A DNA stretch of 18,000 nucleotides from NCBI GenBank assembly GCA_903813345.2, contig CAIIXF020000382.1, positions 1-18,000 of the forward strand, written 5' to 3'. The stretch is from Owenia fusiformis (Eukaryota > Annelida > Polychaeta > Sabellida > Oweniidae). The notes below the pieces were generated by a model. It was given only the letters and a program-made list of their open reading frames with translations, searched no databases and was not told where the DNA came from. Shown piece after piece: positions 1-10,500 of this stretch (within the stretch, counting starts at the first letter, position 1; every line of letters begins with the position of its first letter). The position numbers and the translations under genes are program-made.

Positions 1-185
1 CTTTGTATTTAATAGCACAATTATTTATTTCTACCAATGAAACAATGCAGTAAAAACAAATGTTTACTTCATCGAATACAGAATTTACCATAGTTAATTA
101 TATTTTATGAAGTACCGTGTTTACCATAATCAAACATAAATAAACATGATTATGACTTTATCCTAGAATGAAATACTGAAATTGA
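1..185. other. AT-rich non-coding DNA with a minus-strand AATAAA at 24-29
   Basis: This stretch holds no open frame of note. The minus-strand AATAAA (24-29, plus-strand TTTATT) lies about 155 nt beyond the stop of the candidate terminal exon at 186-307 and could serve as its poly(A) signal. Alone it is weak evidence in AT-rich DNA. Confidence 0.35.
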
Positions 186-307
186 TTAACTGGAATTAAG
201 TTTGTTGAGACGACCCCTCAATCCGAAACGCCTAGCATCAGTTGAAAAATTTCTAGCCGCAACTGAGATGTGAAGATGTTCAAAGATTTTAAATCCCTGG
301 GCTTTAT
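186..307 (-). CDS. Candidate terminal exon of an unrecognised minus-strand gene (weak)
   Basis: A minus-strand frame after a good acceptor (CATATTTTCAG|AT) reads to TAA at 188-186. The residues include KAQGFKIFEHLHISVAARN and then an arginine-rich end (DARRFGLRGRLNKLNSS). They are mixed in composition and unlike the F/I/N/K-rich output of random AT-rich DNA. The frame is also open back to an ATG at 383. No upstream exon was found and the sequence is not recognised. It may be chance or a relic. Confidence 0.2.
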
Positions 308-383
308 CTGAAAATATGTCTTTGCGCGATAAACTTTTAATTGAATATGAATATATAAAAAACAGATTAACATCCAGTCTCAT

Positions 384-846
384 ATTAAAAAGTTTAAAGT
401 TGAAATATTGTGGAAGAAAATAAAAATGAATTTTTTATTTTCAAGACTTGTCTGTTCAATGAAAAAAACATGGATAAAGTATAATATAAATTATCTATTT
501 TATATGCTGAAACAGTAGAATTTCTCTTGGCTTTTCAACATAGCACCATATTTGACTTTTCAGGCTCCACTTTTATTATTCTATGCCTATATAATGTTAC
601 TGTGCATTATCATACTGGTACATAATCATGTGTCTACATGACGTTTTGAAAGAGTATAGAGCTAGATTCAAAGCACCGTTCTTGCGAGTTTCAAATGAAA
701 ATATTGAAAAACGCGCGAGTATGAGGACTGCAACTTTTTATGTCTACGCTGACAAAAACTTGAAATTCCCGCTGTAAAGATATAGTCTCACGCAGAAGTA
801 CACATAAAACTGAAAGGTTAAGGCAATGTGCCGTCCCACTGGCACG
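384..846. other. Non-coding AT-rich DNA, nothing recognised
   Basis: No gene, RNA or repeat structure is visible between the weak exon candidate and the minisatellite. Confidence 0.5.
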
Positions 847-976
847 GATTTCGGTACAACGCGCATCGGTAGGCCTATGTTGGTTTTCGGCACAATACGC
901 GTCGGTATAATGGGTTTCGGTATAATGCGCGTCGGTATAATGGGTTTCGGAATAATACGCGTCGGTATAATGAGGT
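847..976. repeat. Short minisatellite, 30-bp unit
   Basis: About three and a half copies of GTTTCGGTATAATGCGCGTCGGTATAATG, with diverged copies on the left (ACAACGCGCATCGG, ACAATACGCGTCGG). Each unit is itself two related 15-bp halves sharing CGGTATAATG. The unit is a multiple of three, so the minus strand is open through it (HYTDAHYTET repeats at 691-1044), but nothing else supports a gene. Confidence 0.85.
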
Positions 977-1179
977 GATCCCCAAGCCATCAACGGTTTT
1001 AACAAACCAACCAAATTACAGAATATAGTATGCACACTCATCAAATAGCTAGTATGAACGCGTGATTCATTATTCGAGAAAAATAGTCATCTTTCTTAAA
1101 AGTGGGGTTCGTTCCTAGACTTTGGTTTGTTGATCTTTCAGAAAAGGGGGTTGTTCTCGGCCTGGGCTTGTTTTGTGAA

Positions 1180-1192
1180 GGGGGGGGGGGGG
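1180..1192 (+). repeat. Poly-G tract of 13 bases
   Basis: An uninterrupted run of 13 G follows TTTTGTGAA. Similar shorter runs lie at 5736-5744 (9 G) and 17631-17638 (8 G). Such tracts often mark ends of mobile elements in marine invertebrates. Confidence 0.9.
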
Positions 1193-2173
1193 TTCAAGGC
1201 GAATGGTAGATTTGCATGAGGCCCATTAATCAAATCTCATTAAGTCCATGCTTCTAGAGTTGTAAGTGTGGGCAATATCTTTGAAATAGCTCCAAAAATA
1301 AATGTTTTAGGATTCAAATCGGCTTTTTTCCCATTTGGAGCATGTTAATTAAAATGGCCGTAAAATCACGTCAATTCAAAATAGAGCAATGAACCTTGAT
1401 AGAATCAGAGGACATTGAAAAAGGTTCAATTGTGTCTAATATGATTTCAAATCCACGTTGGAAGACGGAGTTATGAACATTTGTTTAGGTTATTTTTTTG
1501 GCTCACCCTGTATAAACTGCACTTGTCTCTCCTCGGAAGGAGAAGGCTTCGATCTATGAGCCCATTCGATTTACTTACCACTCAAAGCCAGACTCTATCC
1601 CTATACAGATGTAGGACTCCTGGTTCATTTCATTGTCATTCTTACCTCGTATATCACACTCTACTCTTCACCCCCCATCCACATTCTCGTCAATAACCTC
1701 AAATATTCTTACTCCATAACCCCCCTCTCATTCCTCCTTTCACCATTCGTCCTCCCCTTTGAATGAATCCATGATAACACCTATGTCAGGAAGCAAATCC
1801 ATCCCGTAGGTCTGACGCATGCGCAGAACATGTACATAAATTAAAATTATATTTATTAAGTAGTTATTTATTTCAAAATCGTGTATGCTAATACAAAGTA
1901 CTATAAAATAAATGTGTATATCTAGATATGAAAAAATCATTTTCTTCTGTTATGACAAGTAATATGCAACTTCATCGCATCAAAGAATTCAAGGTAAAGA
2001 TGCTGTCAATGGCCAGTTTTTAAAGAGTCCCAGTCTCTAACTATGTGCCTAGAATAAATCAAAATCGTGTACCTCGACCAATAATAGACTGACATTCTAC
2101 ACAAAGTGATATCACACAAGGTGATAAATAGGCCATCGCAGTTTTTATTTATCTATTTATCGAAAAATTCAAA
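1193..2173. other. Non-coding DNA, possible repeat end near 1500
   Basis: No gene is seen. The segment ending GGCTCACCCTGTATA at about 1500-1514 resembles the ACACCCTGTA sequence at 17651-17660. Both follow AT-rich stretches with an AATGGCCGTAA or AATGACTGTAA motif. They may be ends of one dispersed repeat family. Confidence 0.3.
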
Positions 2174-2203
2174 CAGTCATTCCAGATAGTAATGCCCCAA
2201 TCG
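2174..2203 (+). repeat. Copy A of a 30-bp dispersed repeat
   Basis: This 30-bp stretch (CAGTCATTCCAGATAG ... CCCCAATCG) is identical to the reverse complement of 5392-5421. Flanks on both sides are at most weakly similar. An exact 30-base match is far beyond chance in 18 kb. Confidence 0.9.
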
Positions 2204-3492
2204 CAATTTTTCTGTCGCCGTGTATTTTCTCTTAAATAACACTGTGCCTGTAGTGTTAATCATTATGGTTGTATAGAATGGTTCAGTGCCTAATATTGTC
2301 ACTAAAAGTTTGGCTCCATTTGTCCACATATGTGTTGTCACAATCAGTTAAAGTCAGAAATTCTTAAATTACGTTATTGTCGCCAAGAAGCTTTTTTAGG
2401 TATATGGAAGAAACAGACTAAGTTTATTTATCACAATCCGTATTATATATTTTCATGCGTAACAATGATGTGTAAGAAATATTCATGCAAAGTTTCAAAT
2501 CCAAATACTAACAAGAACCTCTTCTTTTTCACGTTATAATAATGTCGCCAGATTTGTGAAAGTTACTGCCTGTTGCATGTATACCTGATATGGAACTTAT
2601 ACCAATGTGACGTTTACCTTCAAACAAACATCAAATACTAGTAAACATATAAAATATTCAGGAAATAAACAGAATTTCAATGTATTGACCAAGATATTTT
2701 ATTTGTGACTTGTCAAAAAATATTTTTTGAAACTTATGGATAAGGACTTTAAACTACGTTACCAGATATCCAACATAATCAAAGAACGAAGGCACCGTTT
2801 TCCACATATGTTGTACTACAGCCTTTGATGACTTGATATGAGACCCTACTGTGTCAGTTAGTAGTGAATAAATAATTGTTTCGCATTAAAATGACACAAA
2901 TATTAAATAACGTTACCTTAAACTACGTGAGTCTTTTTCTACGAAACAATCCTATTTGACTTGTTATATAACTACAAGCACAATGACAATGGGTCACATG
3001 GTTAGTTTTGGTGCGCTATGGCGCCATGTTGACTCAAAGCTGTGTATTATCTCTGACAATCGACTAAATTGCATCAAAATAGTTGAAAATATGTAAGTAA
3101 ATACCCAACTCCATTTACAATCTCAGTAAAGAACATTTAAATGATTTCTAGATAATAATTTTGAAGCACATCATTCATTAGAAACATGGTATTTGTGGTG
3201 CAAGAACAAAATTTTCAATTTGAAATATATTTGGTGAAATTCGATATTAAATGTTGGATAAATTACGTTATGTTCGGTAACGTTACTTAAAACGATTGTC
3301 AATCCTTTTCTGACTTGATTTAGAGTTTCAAATAGGGGAACATTCCTTCAGAAAATGGGTAAATCAAAAGAAGTGATTCAAAAAACCTATATTGAATGGA
3401 AAGGAGAAAAGATGGGGAAAAGAAAGAAAGGGCGCGTGTTAAGGAAATGGTGGAACAGAAACATTTTTGAAAAAATTGCAATACCTGCTCAT
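2204..3492. other. Non-coding DNA, no gene recognised
   Basis: AT-rich sequence in which the heptamer ACGTTAC appears several times (near 2756, 2909 and 3280) without regular spacing. The 69-codon plus-strand opening at 2330-2539 shows no coding character. Confidence 0.5.
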
Positions 3493-3498
3493 TTTATT
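3493..3498 (-). other. Poly(A) signal AATAAA (minus strand)
   Basis: AATAAA on the minus strand lies about 38 nt past the TGA at 3536-3538. This is a plausible position for the candidate terminal exon at 3536-3742, although the motif is common in AT-rich DNA. Confidence 0.4.
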
Positions 3499-3506
3499 TT
3501 TTGTAC

Positions 3507-3785
3507 AAAATAAAGTATGAAGGCATGTAGAAATTTCAGTAAAGCATCGTCACAGTGTCTTCTTTTATTGAGTCGGGTAAGAGGTAAATCTTAACTCCAG
3601 GGAATGGTGAAATTTCATGAAAAACATTCAAAATGGACGTCTTTTCAATTTTCCAATGTTTTCTCAAAGTTTCTGTAGTAACTTGAGTTACCATGGACCT
3701 TTTACAAAGTTTATCAAAAGAAGATAATATGATAATGTTGTCCTGAAAAACAAGGAAATGCACAAATGCCGTCATACTTTATTTT
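3507..3785. repeat. Inverted-repeat pair bracketing a small open frame
   Basis: AAAATAAAGTATGA at 3507-3520 is exactly inverted at 3772-3785. Similarity continues inward (AGGCAT/CGGCAT, then ATTTC), for roughly 26 of 32 positions. The enclosed 279-bp unit contains the frame at 3536-3742. No target duplication is seen, so a short transposon is possible but not shown. Confidence 0.5.
3536..3742 (-). CDS. Candidate terminal exon or small gene, unrecognised
   Basis: The minus strand has a textbook acceptor (CATTTCCTTGTTTTTCAG|GAC). It then reads 68 codons in phase 0 to TGA at 3538-3536, with AATAAA shortly after. The residues are balanced (for example DKLCKRSMVTQVTTETL and FHEISPFPGVKIYLLPDS) and look like a real protein, but no family is recognised. 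The frame also opens at an ATG at 3775 (AAAGTATGA), so an uninterrupted 79-residue product is an alternative. A possible preceding exon is minus 4288-4234, which ends in phase 0 at TTCAG|GTAACT, but its acceptor tract is poor. Inverted repeats surround the frame, so it could be part of a mobile element. Confidence 0.35.
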   Translation of the reverse strand, partial: DNIIILSSFDKLCKRSMVTQVTTETLRKHWKIEKTSILNVFHEISPFPGVKIYLLPDSIKEDTVTMLY

Positions 3786-5391
3786 CAACAGAAAATTACA
3801 TGTGCAGGTATATACATTTTTTCAAAAATGTTTTCGTTACACCATTACATTAAGCGGTACCACATACCCAGGGTATACCACACCACCGCCCCTTAAAAAA
3901 GTTTTTTTTCTTGCTTTGCCTCATGAAGTGTAAAAATGAACCCCTGACGCAGTGACGCAGACGAACCCTATAATAATGAAGCAGCTGTTATGTACATGAT
4001 TTAAAATTATACTGCTTCAGTCTATGATGGTGCTTGGTACATTGGAAAAGTAGTTTATGTGGATGGCGTGCTACGAAACATCATTTATGATTAACAGACG
4101 GGAGTATTTTTAGTGGCCTTCACCAGATGTACTCTGGGTAGCCAGAACATGTACTCTTGGTAGAACATGCAAACGTTCTTTGCCAAATAGTGGCTTTGAT
4201 TCCCAAGTCGGAGAATGCTAAAGTTAAAGTTACCTGAACTGATGATGAACTATTTGCCTCCAAAAATTGAATCAAGAGACAATGACGTCTGATGTGTGAT
4301 TTTGGACAGATATGATTTGAAAATATGTTTTATTGTAAACATTTACTAGTTCACGTTGACAGTACTGTTTTAGCAACGTTTCTAGAGATGTTGAATTGAG
4401 TGATCAAGTTGTTATAAGAAGTTTACATTTTGCATAGACTTTGAACAATGTATTTGCTCTCGCTATCTAATGACGACTATACCGTTTCTTTACAAGCGTT
4501 ACCAAAATTTGCTGATTCAGTACTAGGATGAGGGGTCTATATACCAAGTACATTTAGCACCATTGTTATTCACAATATGTAATGATTGGTTTGGTTTTTT
4601 CATTGAAATGTCTTCTTGATCAGATTTAATGACACATGGAGCTGATGTTCTAAGATGTTAGTCTACGTTACCATTCGTTTAAATATAGTACGCAAATGCT
4701 ATATTTTACATGAACGTAGTGTGTTTTCATAAAATGAGTTTCTCTTATATTTAAAACGGACCAAGCTAATTCTTTGGAAATCACTATATTGTGCAACTGA
4801 TTGAATTGAAAATGTCAGTTCCCAGCAATTAATCTACGTTACAATATAGGCATGTTCAATGCTTGAGTTTTTTTACAAATAGATAACCATGACAGTATCC
4901 AATATTAGTGTTTAACAATGCAGAGATATACTCCTTTGCTCTGCTAAAAAGTATTAAACCGAGGCAATGGTCACAAAAGATTTACACGTAATGATTGAAT
5001 GACTGACAAACATTATGGAAATTACAATTTTAAGGACAAACATATAAAATATTTGTAATTGAGCAAAAAAAGTTCAAAAGCCAACAATCATTAATCCTCC
5101 TGATAAGTATCAGTGCCCTAATGTCTGTACTTAAATGTAGAAAAACATTTTATTTGGTAGCACTGTCATAAATTAAGAAATATTCAAATCAATTAAGATG
5201 GTACCTATAACGTAATTTAAAATGGCACAAAAACTTTAGATTTGGACCACATATTTCAAATCAAAATTACCACGAAACCAAAAGAGTCTAAAAGCCAATT
5301 TTTTAGTATAATGCTGTAGACATATAACATAATAAAATAACAAGGTATGACGTGAAACGGAGAAACTTTATTTTTATCATTTCCTGAAAAC
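3786..5391. other. Non-coding DNA with a 22-bp tandem duplicate
   Basis: No gene is convincing. ATGTACTCTGGGTAG at 4127-4141 is repeated as ATGTACTCTTGGTAG at 4149-4163. A possible 55-nt minus-strand exon at 4288-4234 is mentioned under the 3536-3742 entry. Confidence 0.5.
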
Positions 5392-5421
5392 CGATTGGGG
5401 CATTACTATCTGGAATGACTG
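5392..5421 (-). repeat. Copy B of the 30-bp dispersed repeat
   Basis: Exact reverse complement of 2174-2203. It lies within an 80-codon minus-strand opening (5545-5303), which reads VIPDSNAPI across the repeat; copy A can be read the same way. The stretch to its right (about 5560-5600) holds a GGCGTT/AACGCC 6-bp inverted pair. It could be the body of an old SINE or MITE, but no tRNA-like promoter was confirmed. Confidence 0.85.
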
Positions 5422-6289
5422 AAAATGGCTGCCAAGTAATTAACCGATCCTGCCTAATCCTGTAATCACATGTTGGTGTTACTCTGCCATTGATTGGTAA
5501 AAATTTAAATTTCAAACGGATGAACAACGTTTCTGGAATTTGCATGGCAAGATAATCATAAGTGGCGTTAGTTCACGACTCAATCAAACGCCTTAAGCAC
5601 AAGATGACGGCGAATAAAGCCCTTTCAAAATGCAATCAAATCACAAATCACAAGGTACGTCGACGAATTCAGCCAAAACAAATTATTATGTAAAATAATG
5701 TTAAAGGGCGTCAGGGGCGTAGTCAGGCCAGTCAAGGGGGGGGGATGCAATCTCCAAAAATATTTTGGTTTTCAGTCAGGGGGTGCTTTTGTTGCATAAA
5801 CGAACCCAAAAAAGATTTTTGGGAATTTTACAAAAATTGATGCAGCACCTTTTTAAATTGAGCTAGAAACTTCAAATTAAAAGCATTTTAAAGTTGTTTT
5901 CTCCTTTTTTCTCATGCTTATATTTTCTTGGTTATAGGGGGAGGGGTACGAACGAGCACCATTGTATACTGATAATATCGTTAATTTCTTCAACACTCCA
6001 CATTGATTGAGCTCATACTGCTGTCGTACTTACAAAAAACATTTGAGAAGTTAATATAGACCGTTTTGATATGTAACGTAGCGACGACTAATTATCTACA
6101 AAGCATGTAATGGTGGATGTTTCTTTAAGAGGCAAATGCTCATATTCTCTCCAAAGATCAAATTAAATGAATACTAATAAAACTGCCAATAAGCCAAGAA
6201 CACGCTGTACACTTTCGGTTGTACGACGTGATGAGCATGAGGTATATGCTTAGTTAAGATTTCTAAAGTAGCACAATCCGTGACAATTC
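5422..6289. other. Non-coding DNA with a G-rich repeat fragment near 5700-5750
   Basis: GGGCGTCAGGGGCGTAGTCAGG and then nine G at 5736-5744 look like the end of a dispersed element common in marine invertebrates. ATGACGGCGAATAAAGCC at about 5604, followed by AAG|GTACGT, has the look of a tiny plus-strand exon but stands alone. Confidence 0.4.
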
Positions 6290-6565
6290 TTTGCAACGTT
6301 TACATGATTTCAGTGCAACATTTTTCAGTGTGTACCCAACCCCAGTGCAATGTTTTGCGATTGCAACATGATTTCACAAAACCATGTTTGTGAGGGTTAA
6401 CATGATCTCAAGAGAACGTTTTGGAATGGCTATAGGCTCAACGTTGCAAGGATTTCACGATCGCAGTGCAATGTTTTTCAATGTGTAAATAACCCCAATG
6501 GCAACATGATTTCCGGTTTGCAAGGTTTACATGACCTTCGGGCAACATTTTGCAATGACTACATA
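6290..6565. repeat. Degenerate tandem repeat (GCAACATGATTTCA-type)
   Basis: Variants of ACATGATTTCAGTGCAACATTTTTCAGTGTGTA and AACCCCAGTGCAATGTTTTGC recur (about 6303, 6340, 6362, 6448 and 6494). The stretch behaves as diverged copies offset by about 150 bp with shorter subrepeats. It lies just downstream of the peritrophin stop codon. Confidence 0.6.
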
Positions 6566-6698
6566 TTATGAGATTCTGGTTCGATGCCTGACGTCCGTTG
6601 ATCAGAAAGGATAGTTTATGTTCCGGTTCTTGCATTTCAATCAATCAGCATGAAGAATATATCGGGAAATCAAGACATCTTAAAACTTCCATTTTCAA

Positions 6699-7543
6699 TC
6701 AAGGCACAGATTCAGTTGTAACATCTTCAGTTACAGATTCAGTTGTAACATCGGTAACAGATTCAGTTGTAACATATTCAGTTACAGTTTCAGTTGTAAC
6801 ATCTTCAGTTACAGATTCAGTTGTAACATCAGTAATATATTCAGTTGTAACATTTTTAGTAGTAGTTTCAGTTGTTGCATCTTCAGTAACAGATTCAGTT
6901 GTAACATCAGTAATCGATTCAGTTGTAACATCTTCAGTTACATATTCAGTTGTAACATCAGTAATAGATTCAGTTGTTGCATCTTCAGTAACAGATTCAG
7001 TTGTAACATCAGTAATAGATTCAGTTGTTGCATCTTCAGTTACAGATTCAATTGTAACATCAGTAACAGATTCAGTTGTAACATCAGTAATAGATTCAGT
7101 TGTTGCATCTTCAGTAACAGATTCAGTTGTAACATCAGTAATAGATTCAGTTGTAACATCTTTAGTAGCAGTTTCGGTTGTCACATCTTCGGTTACAGAT
7201 TCAGTCGTTAAATCAGTACCAGATTCAGAAGTAATATCTTCAGTAACAGATTTAGTTGTTATATTTTCAGTAAGAGATTTAGTTGTCACACTTTGAGCAA
7301 CAGATTCAGTTGTCACATCTTCAGTAATAGATTCAGTCGTCACATCTTCGGTAACAGATTCAGTTGTCACATCTTCAGTAACAGATTCAGTTGTCACATC
7401 TTCCGTAATAGACTCAGTTGCCACACCTTCCGTAATAGACTCAGTTGTCGAACCTTCCGTAACATATTCAGTTGTCATAGATTCACTTGTAACACCTGTC
7501 GTTTCTGAATCAGTTGTCGCATCTGCCGTCGAGGAAGGTGCAG
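6699..7543 (-). CDS. Peritrophin exon 3: Thr/Ser/Glu-rich mucin-like repeat tail and stop
   Basis: The acceptor is GATTTGTTGCAG|CT and joins in phase 1 to restore Ala113. After a short lead (AAPSSTADATTDSETTG) the exon encodes about 30 copies of 9-residue TTESVTEDV and 8-residue TTESITDV units up to TTESVP and a TGA stop at 6701-6699. There is no cysteine and almost no proline or aromatic residue. Thr, Ser, Glu, Asp and Val dominate, so the tail is strongly acidic and a dense target for mucin-type O-glycosylation. The stop falls inside a repeat unit and no second chitin-binding domain follows. Either the tail ends the protein or a length change in the array has shortened it. The nearest AATAAA on this strand is about 1.3 kb downstream, so the 3' end of the mRNA is not defined. 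Confidence 0.85.
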
Positions 7544-10500
7544 CTGCAACAAATCAAACTCTTTTATCAATTTGTATTATAAAATATCCCAGATAAACTG
7601 GAAGGTACTCATATTATACTCGAACATTGAATAGCAGATAAGAACTGAAATTAATGATATGTGTCGGTTTTTGCTGATTTATATGTTTGTCATAGTTTTT
7701 TTCTCTGATTGTCAGGTTAAAGGCTACGTGACTATCGTGATCGTTGTACTACACACTCGCTGCTACGAACAATGATATATGGCATGACGTTTAGTAAATG
7801 CACGCTTGTATTGTTATATATATACAGTACATACAAGTTGACGTGTGAGACATGCTAGCTGCTATAAGCTGTTACAAGACATGACATGGCGTATTCTAGC
7901 TCCTATAAGTTATGCAATAAAGCACCCCGCATAAGACAAGCTAGCTGGAATAAGCTGTTATAAGACATGACGTTATAAGACATGCTAGCTCCTATGAGGT
8001 GTTATCAGACATGTCATGACGTATGCTAGCTGATGTAAGTAATAAAATAAGGCATGGCGTATAAGGCATGCTAGCTGCTACAAGTAATGCAATAAGGCAT
8101 GACGTATGATACATGCTAGCTGCTATAAGCTGTTATACGACATGACATAACTTATGCTAGCTGCTATAAGTAATGCAATAAGACATGCCGTATAAGACAT
8201 GATAGCTGATATTAGCTGTTATAAGACATGATATGACTTGTGCTAGCTGCTTTAATAAATGCAATAAAGTATGCCGTACAAAACATCTGCTAACTGATAT
8301 AAGCCGTTATAAGACATGACATGACTAATGCTAGCTGATATACGCAACGCAATAAAGCATGATGTGTTAAACATGCTAGCTGCTATATGGTATTATAAGA
8401 CACGACGTTATAAAACATGCTAGCTCGTACAAGCTAGCTCCTACAAGACATGACATGACGTGTGCTAGCTGCTATAAGTGATGCTATAAGTCATGATGTA
8501 AGTTATGCTAGCTGTAATAAGTAATGATATTACACATGACATAAAAACATGTTAGCTTTTATAAGTTATGCTATAAGTCGTGATGTATTAGTTATGCTAG
8601 CTGTAATAAGTAATGATATTACACATGACACAAAAACATGTTAGCTTTTATAAGTAATGCTATAAGTCATGATGTATATTAGACATGAAAGCTGCTATAA
8701 GTTATGCTACCTGTCGATGCCCGACAACCGTAGTCGAATCTGCAATAGTAATAGCCCTGTGGGTCAGCGCTGTAACCGTACGGACAGAAGTAGGCGAGGT
8801 CAGGACCGAGGTTGGTACATCTGAAGTAGCGCTCACACGAAGATAAATCCTTCTTAAGGTAGTAAGTTTCATGTTTGCACGCCTCTGGAAGTAGATACGT
8901 CGAGGTTGAATTCCTATATCTTTAGTATTTACCTGAGACTTAGAATTGTATGTTTAGTTTGTCTCGGGTATTGATGAAAATACTGCATTTTATACAGAAA
9001 AATGCTGTATCATAGGCAGATATGGAATGGGATTGGGGTCGTAGGATTCTAATGCTTTTTGGAAAAATTAAAGTTCAGTTTATTTAATAGGGCTAAACTT
9101 TTTAAAATTGGTTTATTTAAAGGGATCCAACACCTTACAACTTCTTAACGGAGAGGAATAAGGGAAAATGCTTACCGGATTCTGAATCTGTGTATTTTTA
9201 ATGATTTTTCACCGTCTTAGAATTTCAATATTCTCCTTTGAAAAAATGAGATTTGCATTGTTTTCCAATTAGAAAAATGAGTAAACATGAATAGCTCGAA
9301 ATCTAACGGTGAGATTTTGTTTTAAAAAATCATGGATATCAAGGCTAAATATAGCTATACAGTAAACATATAAAAGCAATGCTTGGACTCTTCATATTCA
9401 CACAAAAAATTAATTAGTAAATGAGGTTTGATATTTGTTAGAATAAGTTGTACGAGGTGCAATGCTCTACAAACACAAGACTACAGGGTGGATTAGGATC
9501 AATGACACACATAAAAATTAATTTAAAAATATTTCATGATAATTATCTCAAACAAAAGCAGTTAGCGAAGGATACGTTTCATTACACTCAATAATAGATA
9601 TAACTGTTGACTATATATACATATCTCATGGGAATGTATTTCCATCTGCTCAATATATCATATTTTAGCTTCGAAAATCACAATCGTTGGATAATAAATT
9701 TGTCTCAGAATGATAGGCCACCCTGTAGCAATGTAGCTTTCACTTGAAGTGTACCCTTGAGAATAATGAACTTACTTTCAAATTGGTCTTGCTTTTGTGG
9801 TGTATGTGGCTTGTTAGCAAATCTGCCACGCTCATTTCTTTCCAGAACCATCTTGTTCAAATGTATCACTATATTATACACGCATGTATAGACAGATGAC
9901 ATAGATATACATATAAATTATATATTGCACCTGTATTTACTTACATGGGAATATATTCCCTTATGGAAAAATGCAAATGCATGAACATATATTTTCATCT
10001 TATATATGACTTCAAGCTACAGTAACATGTTATTTCAAATTTATATTTTCATAGTTAGTTTAACATGAATAAAAGATCCATGAGAACAATATTTTTTTTT
10101 TTAAATTGATGGGTTTACTGTGAATTCAATGAATTACAATTTGCAAGGGGTAAGTATACTGTATGAGCTAGCTAGTGGCTTTGTATTTTATGTTAGGCCA
10201 GGGTAATTAAATTAGTTGTTTCTCTTTCTTCTAATTTTCAAAATTGATACGGGAATGCCGGTTTTTATATTACCTATTTGTCTATCTAAAATGCCGATGA
10301 TTTTTTTCTTTAAAATAACTGTAAAAACAAATAACTAATTTTGAAGGAAATAAACTGAGTTTATGTTGAATTTATATGTTGAATTTAGCCTACTTTACTG
10401 GTATATTTGATCATATATCAGTACAACGATATTGTCAATTATCCTGATCCATAAAAATTAAAAAAAAAGTGTTTCACACGCCATGGATGCGCGCGAGGTA

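Noticed and set aside
691-1044. 117-codon minus-strand frame with HYTDAHYTET repeats
   Set aside because: It is produced by the 30-bp minisatellite, whose length is a multiple of three. No splice sites or conserved residues support it.
2750-4860. Recurring ACGTTAC heptamers
   Set aside because: The spacing is irregular and the contexts are unrelated. They look like scattered short matches rather than an array or a regulatory cluster.
6570-6595. GGTTCGATGCC, which matches a tRNA B-box
   Set aside because: No A-box at the right distance and no pairing acceptor stem or cloverleaf could be drawn. At most it is a worn tRNA-derived fragment.
6598-7508. Long plus-strand open frames (232 and 71 codons) rich in SVTDSVVTS or FSCHIFSNR
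   Set aside because: They are the complement of the coding repeat in exon 3. The minus-strand reading has a splice acceptor, matching phase and a chitin-binding partner exon, while the plus strand has none of these.
7850-8710. CRISPR-like regular spacing of GCTAGCT
   Set aside because: The segments between the motifs are themselves copies of each other, so this is a minisatellite with no unique spacers, and the setting is eukaryotic.
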